DNA of 64,000 nt from contig JBAMDO010000082.1 of assembly GCA_037074765.1 (NCBI GenBank), forward strand, positions 153,933-217,932. The letters are read 5' to 3'. The DNA comes from Mansonella perstans (taxonomy: Eukaryota; Nematoda; Chromadorea; Rhabditida; Onchocercidae). Positions 46,902 through 58,797 of this stretch are shown in pieces. Position 1 is the first letter of the stretch. Each line of letters starts with the position of its first letter. The notes beneath the pieces were generated by a model that did not search any database, was not told where the DNA came from, and saw only the letters and a program-made list of their open reading frames with translations. Made by a program: the position numbers and the translations under genes.

Positions 46902-47833
46902 TTCCAATGCCACCATGATGTTAAATACGCAACTTAAATCCTGAAAAATTGAATCATATTGAGCCAAGTTATGTATTGCTGTGATTGAAACAAAAATCTT
47001 TGCGCAGTCGTCGCATGCAACAACTGGAAGCATAACGTGCTGATATTGGCGGTCAGTAATGGATGCTATGAATGATTGGCTACGTAATCAGAGGGTCAGC
47101 CTGGGTTGCTAGGATATTGTGGGTGGTTAAAAGCAAAAACAAATTTAAAAAGAGAGAGAGATAAGTCAGAAGGGCCACTTTGATTCATTATAATAGTAGG
47201 GATTCTTTGTTGCTCAATAAAAATAATGATAGCATTTAGAATATAATTAGAATTTGTGAAATATATATAGAAATATTCATAATATACAAATGTTGCTTGG
47301 CTGAAATAATTATGGTTTAATTCATATGTAGGATAAGTAATTCATATGATGACTTAATGATTTGTTTACAAATAACGATTTGTGTTTTAACTGGATAGAA
47401 AGAGTTAAATTATTGTACAAATTAATTTTGATTTAAATCGCAAAGAAATCGACTAGTCCATATTAAAATCATTGAGGTATGATTTAACATTAGAACTGAG
47501 TGGATGTTAAAGCAAGTTAATCTAACATGAAACATTGACTAGGCTACATTAAAACAATATATGGTATTATAATAGTGGGTAACTTCCCCTTATTTCTTTT
47601 TCTCTTCATTTTTCTTACTTTTATCTTTCCCGCTGTTTTCATTTAATAAAAGGTATGAGATCTTTGATAAGGTTGTAAGGCCTAGCATATCTTTTTGGAT
47701 GAAATGAGTGTATAAGTCAGTAATTACTATTTGATAAGTTTTGGTCCTTTCAGATTTTATAAAAGCCCTGGTGGTACCGGCACTTTTCGCGATGAGAGAT
47801 CTAATGTTAGGATGGATATGTAAATTGATATTA

Positions 47834-47844
47834 TTCAATTGCAG
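47834..47844 (+). promoter_or_regulatory. Probable leader acceptor (cis or SL trans-splice) of MMS19
   Basis: TTCAATTGCAG is a good nematode acceptor lying 44 bp upstream of the MMS19 start codon at 47889. No upstream coding exon is seen, so it may be the spliced-leader acceptor. RNA evidence would be needed to tell trans- from cis-splicing. Confidence 0.45.
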
Positions 47845-47888
47845 TGACAATATTCAATCCGTTGGAAGGTTTTTTGCGTATCACCAAG

Positions 47889-50800
47889 ATGAACAAGGAA
47901 GAAGAAATTATGGCGAAAACTGATGAAAACTTATGTTTTGTTAATCAGTGGATAGATAAACTAGCCAGCGGGGAACCTTTTACCCTACGCGTATTTCTCG
48001 AATCATTTCAGTCAGCTTTTTTTTTCTCTTTCTCTTTTTTTTGCTCTTTCGAAATAGGATGAGATTAATGGGATCGTGTTTTAAATGAGATCTGATGAAT
48101 TCTCTGTTAAATTTATACTTTTGATATTATGCTGCATGAATCCATTAAGAAATAAAAGGAAGTTATAGTTTTATAATATATTTGAAATTTGATGCGACCT
48201 TTTAAATGTATTTCATTTCTCAAACTGTGCTTTGACTTAATTTTTTTCCAGACCCGAAATGGACTGTAAGGATCCAATAAAACGAGAAAATGTACTGAAA
48301 CGAATTTGTTTAGTTGTAAGCGAACTTCCGCTTATCTATCATTGGGAATCACCACAAGGTCAGTATTGTTTCCATAGCATGTTTCATTAGTGTAATGCTG
48401 TTCACGTGAATATGTCTCATTTCAAGTTTTTGCAGTGGAATTACTCATGAATTTCTTCTTGCTGAACTATGATAATTTTGGCACTTCAAAATGTCTTATA
48501 TTGACGGCCCTCAGAAGATTGGTAAATCTTTTTACGGATTGATTCCCTATTTGGTAGTTAATAACTCCTCTCACTCTTTAAATGCTGTAGCCAAAAAAAG
48601 AGAGATATGTAGTTGAAGATATAAGTTAATAATTTTATTAATTAGAAGAATCGCAACTGATCGTTCAGTTTTGTTAAGTCTTTGGATTTTGAAGCTGCAA
48701 TTAATTTCAATCACCTGTTCACCTAACGGTAGGTCTGAGTATTAGTTTAATGGACCTGAAAATTATAATCACATATTAATTTACTGAATCTGAAATTATG
48801 TTCATCATAATGATTGTAATTAAGAGACAATTGCTGCTTAAGTAATTGATGCAGGTTGATCTGTTGCAGCTGATGACTGGTCTGCATGTGGCGAGTAATT
48901 ATATTCAACTTCTTTTCGACACTTTATTTCGCAGAGGAGAAGTGCAATTTTGCGCCCAGAAGGAACGCTTTTTATTTTATCAAATTTTAGATATATTGTT
49001 GAACAAATACTCTAAAGGTCAGATATTGGCATCTTATACTTGCGCTATCTGGCTGTTGCCTAAAAAATTCGGTTGATTTATCAAGCCTGGATTGCTCAAT
49101 CGTTACATTCCTTCGAAAAAAAGCAAAAATTCTCCTTCAAACATTTTAATTTCAAAATTCTGAGCTATATCGAATAAGAATTGCTTTAATGGGGCTTTTC
49201 TAGTGAGGACAGAGTTGAAACGTCTGTCACATTTTTTCCAAACTCAAAAGATGTGAATTGTAATTTTTTTGTAGAACTTTCAACAAACGCATACTTTGTC
49301 TCCTGCTTTATTTCGTGTATTTCCGGAGAACGGGATCCTCGATGTCTCGTGCTTGTTTTTCGTCTCTTCTGCATTCTATGCAGATGTTTCAATTCTGGTG
49401 AGTGATTTCTGATGACTGATTTATTTCTGAAAGTTGGTATTAAATTTTTTGCGCATAATCCATACTATCACTTAAATGATACGTTGTATTGAATGTTAGA
49501 AGATGGAAATATGTTGTCTTATGAGCTCGCAATTGCAGGAGAATTTTCAAAAAGTTTATTTCGTGTTCACGCAAGTGATTTGTTTGATGTTGTCGCTTGT
49601 TATTATCCTGTTGAATTTAACCAAGTCAGTAAAGTTTTTGTTTTTCAAGAAGATTTCTAGATTTGTGTATTTTAATTTTATGAATATAATATTGTACGCG
49701 TCAGACTGACTAAGACCGATCCTCAGATTTGGCTTTATACCGATTACATTTTATAACTGCAGCATTATCATCATCATTTTCTGATACAGTTGATTTATTG
49801 AAATTTTTTCATGTCTTAGAATTCAAAACGGCGGGTGGAAATTACAAGAGAACTGCTGGTTAGCGGATGTGAAAGTTGTCTGCTTATTCATGAAGAATTT
49901 GCACCGTTTGTCTTCGAGTTGATTATTGAAAAACTCACCGACAGCGAATATACCACGGGTGCGAAATTGGAAGTTTGCTCATTTTTGGTATGATATTATA
50001 CTTTATATATGATACTTAAATTGATTTCTGCAGTTTCATTTATTATAGATCATGTGTAGCGTTATTTTTGTTTTAAAATTGTACCAATTTTCTGAGACTT
50101 CCGCATTATTTGCATTGTTTTTTTTTTTTTTTTTTTTTTTGAAGACCTTATTTTTTATTTGGTTTTTAGTTTTTGAAAAATGACATGACATAAGAGCTTC
50201 TGTATCTTAATTTGGAAGATTTTCCTTCAGTGATTCTAGTTTTAAAGGCCAAAGCATGCGCAATTTTTTCGTGTTATCAGCTTGTTGATCACATTGAACA
50301 ACTATGCGCAGGTATTAGATCGGCTTTACTCAATTTACCGGAAGTGCATAACGATGACGTACCAGAACCAATCAGTGCCGCTGTTTCTTCGATGCTGAAA
50401 GTTTTGGAAGAAGACTGTGTTAAGGTACGCGTTTCAAACGGCCATGTTTGCGGAATGTTCTGAATAAATTTTAGCTGTTCTTTTGGTGATCCAAAAAGAT
50501 TGGAGTTTGCATATTTGCAGGATAAAAGACAGCAGATTGAATATGTGTGTCAAGAATTTATTGAAAGTAAGACTTCTAAAATCCCTTCATATAGTTTTAT
50601 CAACTTCATGGAAAGCTATGTGTGATGAAGCTTAGATTACTTTAAAAGTATCGGTAACCAGTAATAGATCGCTTTCTGGTCATATTTTATTTTTGTTCGA
50701 GCCAGCATGCAGAACAGCTCAAAGTATTCCATCAAACAGTTCATTCAGCAGAAGAAAAGCTATTATTGTTTTCCTAATGCATTCCCAATTTGCAGAGGGT

Positions 50801-53800
50801 AAAATGTTCGTGCTACAAACCGAATTAGGTCTAACTGGCCGAATGTTAGCATTCCTTGAAATTTTAGTTAGATCTAGCGAATTATCTCACAATATTGTTT
50901 TTACAAATATTTTCTCATGGCTCCTATCATTATGCAGAGGTAATAATTCTGTCTGTTATTTTTATTTTTGTTTTTTCGATATTTTTTCGGTTTCACATTT
51001 TTTACATCCTTGATTTTGCTATTTTTTCTTTTTTCGTAGTTCGCTATTCTTTTTTTTTTTAAATCATTTTTATGAATGTGGCTTAGTTCGAAAAGTTTTT
51101 CAGGTGGTATGGCTAGTTCTACTGCCAATAAATCTGAAATTGTTAACAGCAGCTTGAGATTATTATGTCACTGGATTGATGTGGCTAGTGATTTTAATCA
51201 GGGTATGTTTTTAAAATTTGAATCAATCAGGGTGTTTTTTAAAAATGCAAATTTGTTTCTAAAAATAAAAATGAATCGCTTATTGAATTGATTTTTGGAT
51301 TTTGGTTTAGTCATTTTCTAATTTTCATCTGATTTTAAAGCTTAGTTTTTTTTTTTTTTTTTTGCGACAGTATCCATTCATATATCTTATAACTTCATTC
51401 AGATGTTTTATAACTTTTAAGTGAAAGTTCATTTTGCAGTTTTGCTTCTGCAGGATTACCATATTCCATTTATTGAAATGCTTGATAAGTATGATCGCGA
51501 GATCGCTCAGCTTACATGTTACAAATTACTGGAGGTAGTTATTCTGGCTTGTATCGTTGCTTTTGTAGTAATATCATGAAAAGTTTTTTCTGTATTTCTT
51601 GATGGTCTTCATTTAACTGCATAAGAAAAATATAAATAATTGAATTGAGACCCAATAAATTCCACTTGCTACAGGTTTGCATTAATTTGCATTTGCGCAC
51701 AAATGAACTATTGGAGAAGTGCAAACTCTTCCTGCGAAAAAGTGTCGATTTTATTTACAGTGAGAATAAGGAGCTAAAGTAAGAAATTTGAATGACTGAT
51801 AGTTAGCTGCGCTTGTTATTTAATCATTTTGAGGAAAAAGAATTTTTCGAAAATTTAAAATTACTTTATCCATGCAGTTTTTCATGCTTCAACTTGGTTT
51901 AAAATAAGTTATCTCTTGTTTGCAGAAAAAACTGTCTGATGTTCGTCCATGCTTTTGCAGTAGCTAACTGGACTATAGTAAAGGAGTTCGTTATAGAAAA
52001 AATGGATAATAACAAAGGTTATGATGTCTAATGATTATTTTTTTTTATTCTTGTTATTTGCTTACTGTTGTCCTTAATGAGTTACTTCTTATCGTTTCTT
52101 GAAAAAAAGTTATCCATTATGAGTTTATTCTTGTTTTATTTTTAATGGTAGATTTTCACAATTTCAAATCGTGCAGCTATAACTCAAAATTACTTCGATT
52201 TTTTTCAGAAATATTTCATTTAACACCACTACTTTGGTCTATTATTTATGACATGGATAGTCTCAGTTTTGCTTTATCGTATCTTAGAACATTATTCCCA
52301 ACAACATCAAGTATGATGTATTTTCACATGTACTTTACAAATTTTATTTCAAAGTTTTTTTCAAAAAAATAGTTCTTGTTTTCTTGTGCACCGCTTTTTT
52401 TGATTTGGGCACTTTTAAAGTACTGGAGAGTTATTCTAATTTCTTTAAGCTTAACTTTCCGATCATTCACATTTTGGTTTGCTAATTTGTCCTGATCGTA
52501 TATTTATAGTTTCAGCTTGCTCAGATGATTTTCACGAAATTTTCCTTGAAATGTTCAAAAGAAACAAATCAGGAAGTATTGCATTACAAGAAGCATTACT
52601 AAAGCAAAGTTTGACTTGCTTTTTTGCAAAGCTTGAGCTTAACGTGGAATCATCAAAGAATTTAGAGGCGCAATCGAAGTTATTGCAACAAATTGGACTA
52701 ATAGTTAATGATCGGCAAGTTTTTGCTTTCGTGTTTAAGATCAGCTCGCTGATTTATTTTCAACAGTCTGGCAAGAATTTCATGCTGAAATGAGTTGGGC
52801 TTTTGGGAAACATGCGATTGTTTCAGCATTATCGATTGAAATCATTCGAATTTCTTTCTGGGCTGTTTTAAAAGACATATAACAAGATTTGGACTTGTTA
52901 TATGTCTTTTTTGCATTTCAAAAAGGAATATTTTTCAATTTCAGGACTCATTTCGAAGGTCTTTGTTTGATCCGGAAAAAGCTAGAAAATTGTTCGAGTT
53001 TGCTACCAGGCCTATATCTTTATATTATGCAGTCGTCGGTGAGAATTGCTGCTAATATTTTCTGCTGAAACCTTGGAAATGAAAAGTTATCTGCATCATT
53101 TAAATTAATATTAAAAAAATATAATCGAATTTCCTAATTTCAGTATAGCGATGAACTTCTAAAACTGTTGGAAGGGTTGACTTCTGTAGATCAAAATCTG
53201 ATCTGGTACAAATCATTAATTATGGCTGCACTAGTTAACAAATCGCCACATTATGTGGAAACGCTTAATTATGTGGAAAAAATGCGAGAAAGTTTCGGAT
53301 TTTTGAATAGTTTCAAATGTAAAGCTCGATTATGCAGTGCCCTTCTTCTAAGTGATCGTCCTGAAGGATCTACTTACTTCGCCGAGGTAATAAATCATTC
53401 ACTAACAATTTTTTTTTTAGTAACGAGCAGTTATAAATAGTATATGAAGGACGAGTGTGAATGAGCAGTAGATTTCAAAACAACATTAACGAAAATAACT
53501 TAATACTTCAGCTTCTTCATGATCTCGTTCAGTATTTCGATTCCAAAGATATCACTGTGTTAACAGGCGCATTAATAGATATGCTAACATTCGATAGCTG
53601 TTACTCTGATCCAGTAAAATGCAAATATCGATCAACGTTCTTATGGCAGCAAAGAATATTTTATCAGTTGGTTCCTATCTATGTCAAGTATTTCAATGAT
53701 TTAAGCAAAGGTAATACACACTTTTAATTTTTTAAATAGATATGCATTTTTTATCTGTTGGTCATAATTTGGAATTCCGGAATTCAATGAGAAATAACAG

Positions 53801-55791
53801 AAATAACAGCCGGAATTCCAGAATTCCGGCTTTATTTCTCATTGTTTACTAATTGTAAATAAAAGTAGGGTTTCTTCAGTCTTGCTTAATTATTTCTCGT
53901 CCTATATGAAGCTTTTGGAACTTATACTGGCTTGAATTCAAAGCTGACATTAGCCGTTGCCATTTGGCGCCTTGATAAGCTGCTTTTTATGGAAATATTT
54001 ATGATTAATGATAATAATGGGCAACATTTTATGATCTTGCATTCACATTTTTAAGCGATAATGACATACCACTGTACTTTTTAGCTTTTAATTACAATTC
54101 TTGCGAAAAAAATATGAAGATTCAAAGGATTTATAGTTTGATGTGTGAGATTTCAAATCTGAAAATGATATATTAACTTGCTGGAAATGTCAGAAGAGAT
54201 TAAAAAAGTAGTAAATAGGTGACTAAATTAAAACAATCACTGGAGTCTGTGCTTATATTGATGGCTGTAGTCAGGGTTGTGTCATTTTTACTAAAAATAT
54301 CAGTGGTTAGACCGTTAGTAATTGTATTCTTAAATTTTTATTCTATTAAAAATTAAGTAGCGATTACACCGATCTAATTAATGAAATATCTTCTCAAGCA
54401 CCATTGCTTTTTCCCGAAACTTTCAGAATTCCGAAAGAAACGAGTAGTTCTGTTTCCTTTATTGTCGCCGCTCTTTGCGCTTGCCGCATCATCGGCAGCT
54501 GTCATGAATGATAAATATGTGGAGGTAAAAGTTCGGATACTTTTTTGAAATCTTGATTATCTCGAATTTAGTCGGTTTTGCGAAAAATGTTAAAAATGAT
54601 GACTGATGTTCAGATGTTGTAACAGTATAATTAAATTGTTGATAAGAAAGATAATTTAGTTTTCAATTTTTCCATTTTCAGCTGTTACCCATTCTTTGTG
54701 TTGCTCTGGATACATCAGGATTGGGTTTGTGTTTAGAAGGACAGATCATTTCCAGTTTGGCAGCATTACTGAAGAATGCAACGTCTGAACAGCTAGGTGA
54801 TAATTTTTTATTAAAAGTGCTGCCGCGGCTGCAACAATGCCTTGAGAACAGCAAAGATATGGTTAGTTTTCTCATATTGAATTTTGCGATGTTTTTAAAA
54901 TTTCTAGGACTGCCGAAAAACTTTACAGAATTTCTAAATACTGTTCCTCATTATTACAGGGCAAGAAACTCCACAAATTCTTAAAGATGAGATAGTTTGA
55001 AGCGTTAGTGAAATCTTCAATAAGTCGATTGTTCGGTTTCCTTGCAGATGATCCACCGAGCAGCACTGGAATGTTTACAACTCATAGCGCAGCGATGGTC
55101 TTCCACAGCATTGTTACCCTTTTACAGTCCCATTGTTCGTAGTTTAACTAAAATTTCTGGATCTCAGAAACGGATTGTTCGAACAGCAGTTGCAAATGTC
55201 AGGAATTTATGGTAATACTTTGACTTTTTTGATTATGTGAAATAGATAAATCTTTTAATAATTAAGTACAATCTTTAACGGCTCATGTTCAGCCTTACTT
55301 CAAGGCAAGGTATGAAAAGCAGCTACTGCCTACGTGCTATAAAAATTAACTAACCTAGGATCTGTAGGACAATAATGAAAAATAAAGTAAACATTTTCTG
55401 TATAAGTGAAATTCCACTAATTAAATTCAAATTTCTAAATTAAGATGTTTGATAGGAATTATTTGAGCTCATGAATTCCACTGAATCTAGTAAAATATAG
55501 CATTTACATTCATGCTTTGGTGCTAAATTCGAAAGTGTATTTGCTAATACTGTTGCTGCTGAATTAAATAAATGAATTTGATTAATATATTTGTGTTAAA
55601 TATTAAAATTCTAAGATTTATACCAGTTACATCAGTAACTTCTAGTAGCAATAATGTTGTTTTATCATTAGATGTGCGACTGTTCTGTTGAATGCATTTG
55701 TTCATCAAAGCATCAAGCAAACTGTGATTTTCGACTTTTGAATATCGACAACTGAATTATTTTTTTCAGGGAATTGTTACCAACAAAGTAG
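47889..55791 (+). CDS. mms-19: MMS19 cytosolic iron-sulfur assembly targeting protein, 23 exons, about 1000 aa
   Basis: Exons: 47889-48010, 48252-48358, 48436-48521, 48855-49017, 49275-49397, 49539-49624, 49820-49987, 50248-50424, 50521-50566, 50713-50939, 51104-51202, 51440-51534, 51675-51778, 51926-52017, 52209-52310, 52510-52714, 52945-53038, 53144-53386, 53512-53710, 54427-54524, 54682-54861, 55048-55211, 55770-55791. Family landmarks: SGERDPRCLVLVFRLF, ASDLFDVVACYYPVEF, HEEFAPFVFELIIEKL, and the C-terminal LLPFYSPIVRSLTKISGSQK with RIVRTAVANVRNLWELL, which match the HEAT-repeat ends of MMS19. MMS19 is a HEAT scaffold that hands Fe-S clusters from the CIA machinery to DNA polymerases and helicases. 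Length is close to 1030 in human. Oddities: exon 10 (50713-50939) is one base short of frame, with the shift near the T-run at 50769-50772; intron 16 (52715-52944) is GC-AG. All other junctions are GT-AG and in phase. Confidence 0.92.
52870..52910. repeat. 17-bp perfect hairpin in the MMS19 GC-AG intron
   Basis: Arms AAAAGACATATAACAAG (52870-52886) and CTTGTTATATGTCTTTT (52894-52910) flank a 7-nt loop ATTTGGA. It lies inside intron 16, the one with a GC donor. A folded intron, a small inverted-repeat insertion, or a miRNA-like hairpin (the stem is short for that) are all possible. Confidence 0.75.
53785..53844. repeat. Bipartite inverted repeat in MMS19 intron 19
   Basis: Outer arms CAATGAGAAATAA (53785-53797) and TTATTTCTCATTG (53832-53844). 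Inner arms AGCCGGAATTC (53808-53818) and GAATTCCGGCT (53821-53831). A 10-nt bulge (CAGAAATAAC) sits on the left side and looks like a partial duplication of the neighbouring GAAATAACAG. Confidence 0.75.
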
Positions 55792-56579
55792 TGTTGTGAT
55801 GAAGAATTGATTTTGACATGTTATCGAAATTTTGTTACACGTTTGTATCTTTTGATATGCAAAAAATAAAATCTTCTTGGCTGAAATCGTCTACTTTTTT
55901 ATTCACACGAAAATTTTATTTTAATTTCGATCAAATCTATGAAATTTTTGAAATAGCATCAGTTAACGAAGCATTGGTTGGTAAATTGATGGATTATTCC
56001 TGAAGAATGAGCAAAATTCTACTTCTTGTGTTGAAAAAAAAATGGAACAGACAATAAAATTATTCTTACTCTTCATTCTTTTTCTCTTTCTCAACTGCAG
56101 TCAATAAATATGTAAGTCTTAAAAGGTTTGAAAATATTAAATAGCAGTGGAAAAGGGTTTTCATTTTCCATTTTGCCCACAATAACAAATCTCTCCATTC
56201 TTGTAGGGCAATAATTGCTCCTCTCATTACTGATATGATGATTGGTGATTTGCGTGAAACGGAGCATAGACATACTTTCCAAAATAGATGATGAATTCGA
56301 TGATAATCGGATTTGCTTCTACTTTCATCCGGTGGGAATTTTCCCATAAATTACTGAAGAATAAAAATATGAAAATATATATTAGCATACACTTTCAATT
56401 GTCTCGAATTTGTCACTTCAATTCTTTTCTAAGGCTTCAATCCATCTCGTGGATATTTATTCGCTTAAAGTCCTTTGGGGTTCAAATGTTCAAGAAAATT
56501 TTGCCGGAAATTGAAAGAGTGTGAATTTAAAATTTGCATAACTTAAAAAGCTCCTACCCAATCATCCACATACACTTAC
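55792..56579. other. Downstream of MMS19, one exon-like stretch
   Basis: At about 56207-56290, after a TTCTTGTAG acceptor, a + strand frame reads AIIAPLITDMMIGDLRETEH and continues to a TGA. It resembles a terminal exon but has no convincing upstream partner. A 61-codon frame at 55818-56003 is probably 3' UTR. Nothing else is supported. Confidence 0.35.
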
Positions 56580-57060
56580 TACATATTTGTTAATTTACAT
56601 ATCATATCTAGTCAATCAATATTTAAAAAGCCTAGTTATTAATGTATCATTTCTAGTTTATTTTTTCTAGCCATGTAATAACATATCATTTCTAATTAAA
56701 AATATATACTAATTGCCTATTTAATTAATGCTTCATCTCTCTAATTAACATATAGCCAATTTAATCAGTATCAAGTTGAATTAATATATAGTCAATGTAC
56801 CATTTCCAGATAATTAGTACATCATTTCTAGTCAGTCAATATAAATCATTTCGAGTCAATCAGTCCAATTTAATCATTATTAAATTTAATTAAAACAGCC
56901 AATTAATTAATGTGGCATTTCCAGTAAATTAATATATCATTTCTATATAAACCATTTCTATTTAATTAATGTATCATCCCTAGCGGTTTGTTGTGGCATT
57001 TTTCGTTAATTAATATATAATTTTCATTCAATTAATATATTATTTTCAATTGTTACGTGT
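56580..57060 (+). repeat. Degenerate tandem array of an ATCATTTCTAGTCAATTAAT-like unit
   Basis: At least ten diverged occurrences of (T/A)ATCATTTCTAG or CATTTC(C/T)AG, alternating with AATTAATAT-type spacers. Spacing is irregular, roughly 25-60 bp. An old minisatellite-like array. Confidence 0.65.
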
Positions 57061-57201
57061 TTAATTTGTGCTTTTTACTGTCAATGATTTTTTTTTTAAA
57101 TGAATTTCAAAAATTTGTTTTTGAAAAAGGAAAAAACAACATGTGATAATTGCAAAATCCCTTTTTTCTCTTATCTTTTTTCTGATCTTTTTTTTCAACA
57201 G

Positions 57202-58380
57202 ATTTTCAACGTCATCGAAAAATTTCAGCAAACAGTAAGTAAATTTATTATTCGAAGCTGAAATTACAAATTGTTTACTCTTACTAAAATTTTTTTTTCC
57301 CTGCCTCTCTTATATTCCTCATCTTTACCATAATCATTAATTATATTAACTTTACATAAGTTTATCGTTAACCTTCTTAGCCATTTTATGTTTATTTGTT
57401 TTGTTTTTTTTTTTTTTTTTTACTCAACAAATCGCTTAAGAGCCTAAGACAATTTGAAAGCCAAGCATTCCAATAATTTAAAAATCTAATTTTTACAGAA
57501 AATGATTAGTTTACAGTGCATATATATTAAATACATATATATGTAGCAGATAATATACACTAAGAAGGCATATAATGCTAAGGCTTAGACAGGCAATCTA
57601 GGAAAAATAGAAATGTTAGGCCTGGCCAGGCCCGGCCAGTGTAGATTAGACTTTTCCTATTTCTCGCCATTCCCATTATTAAAAGAATGTGTTATTTGCT
57701 GAAGCATATGAAACGATCATTCACTGCCCGTTCATTTTTTTCTCGCCTACTTTTCAATTTCACTCTTTTCACATCAATTAAGTCTAATGGCAAGCTAACA
57801 ACAACGATATAACATTTATCGCCCTAGGCCTCATATACTTGTATGAGTATAACTTTTTTATAAGTACTCATTCCTTTCATGATACTTTTAACTTCAAATT
57901 TTTATGCTTAATTTGAAAATTATAAAAGTAAAAATGTGGCTTTCAATTTCATAACTACATTTTATTGTTTTTCTTCACCTTTATTCAATTTAAATTCAAA
58001 CATTTTCTTTTACTTAACTTATCGAATTATTTGATTAAAAAAAAAAATGACAGTTAAGAAATGATAGAAAATTGTGCAATCAACGAATTTTTTTTTTTGG
58101 TTTAAAATCTTTTTGTCTTAGAGTTTTGCTGTAAGTTTTTGCCCATTCGAAATTTTACAAAACTTTAAATTATTATAAATTAATTTCGCTTTTTCTTTTA
58201 ATATATTTTCAGTTGATCCCAAAAAACCACAATTTCTGTTTGCTTTTTTTTTGTGAAATCAAAAAGGGAAACAACGAGAAGACTGTCATTATTGTCAAGT
58301 TTGATATCGATATTAATCTGTCATGTGATAATGTCTTTGGCTTTAATCATTCTAATAAAGAATATGATTTGAAACAATAA
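57202..58380 (+). CDS. Weak candidate: 33-bp microexon plus terminal exon, unidentified
   Basis: A 33-bp open segment at 57202-57234 (IFNVIEKFQQT) sits between TTCAACAG and GTAAGT, a perfect splice context. It joins in phase 0 to 58213-58380 after ATATTTTCAG (LIPKNHNFCLL at its start, 55 codons, ending TAA). No upstream exon with a start codon was found. No family is recognised and the second exon has AT-biased composition, so this may be chance. Between the two, 57235-58212 holds only AT-rich sequence and a small GC patch near 57620-57640 (GGCCTGGCCAGGCCCGGCCA). Confidence 0.25.
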
Positions 58381-58416
58381 GGGATAGAGAAAAGTGTATG
58401 GAATAGAAATTATTCA

Positions 58417-58797
58417 TTGTATTTCATCATTTTTACTATCACCATGATTATCATTGTCATTACATTATCACTTGATTATACATTTTATCTATCACTATCA
58501 TTTGCTTATTACCAATACAATGTTTTATCATATCACTATTGTTATCATAACCATTGTATTATTTTCACTTTTATCCATCATCATTGCATTTATTTTACTT
58601 TAAATTACTATCACTATCGTTATATCAATTGTCAATACGTTATATCGTTATCGTTATCATTGTCATTACTGGTCAGCACAAATTTCATTTGTCATAATTA
58701 TCACTTATCACAATCTATTTATACTAATGGCATTTATTCACTGTTGCTTTTTATTACACAACTTATTATTACTATTTTTATTGCCACAATAAATTGA
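58417..58797 (+). repeat. Degenerate ATC/TTA-rich low-complexity tract
   Basis: About 380 bp dominated by TATCA, CATT and TTATC words. The long open frame across it is a composition effect. Confidence 0.7.

Larger units (their letters stand above)
45466..47844. other. Intergenic with rearranged repeat blocks
   Basis: Contains the inverted copies of blocks Y and X, two palindromes and a GT-rich microsatellite. No exon that I can support before the MMS19 leader. Its right end should hold the MMS19 promoter. Confidence 0.55.

Noticed and set aside
46599..47033. 99- and 85-codon frames with Cys-Val and His-Thr repeats
   Set aside because: They run through a GT/ATGT microsatellite and have no splice context or protein-like part.
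58417..58797. 126-codon open frame
   Set aside because: Low-complexity ATC/TTA tract; amino-acid composition is what the repeat forces.
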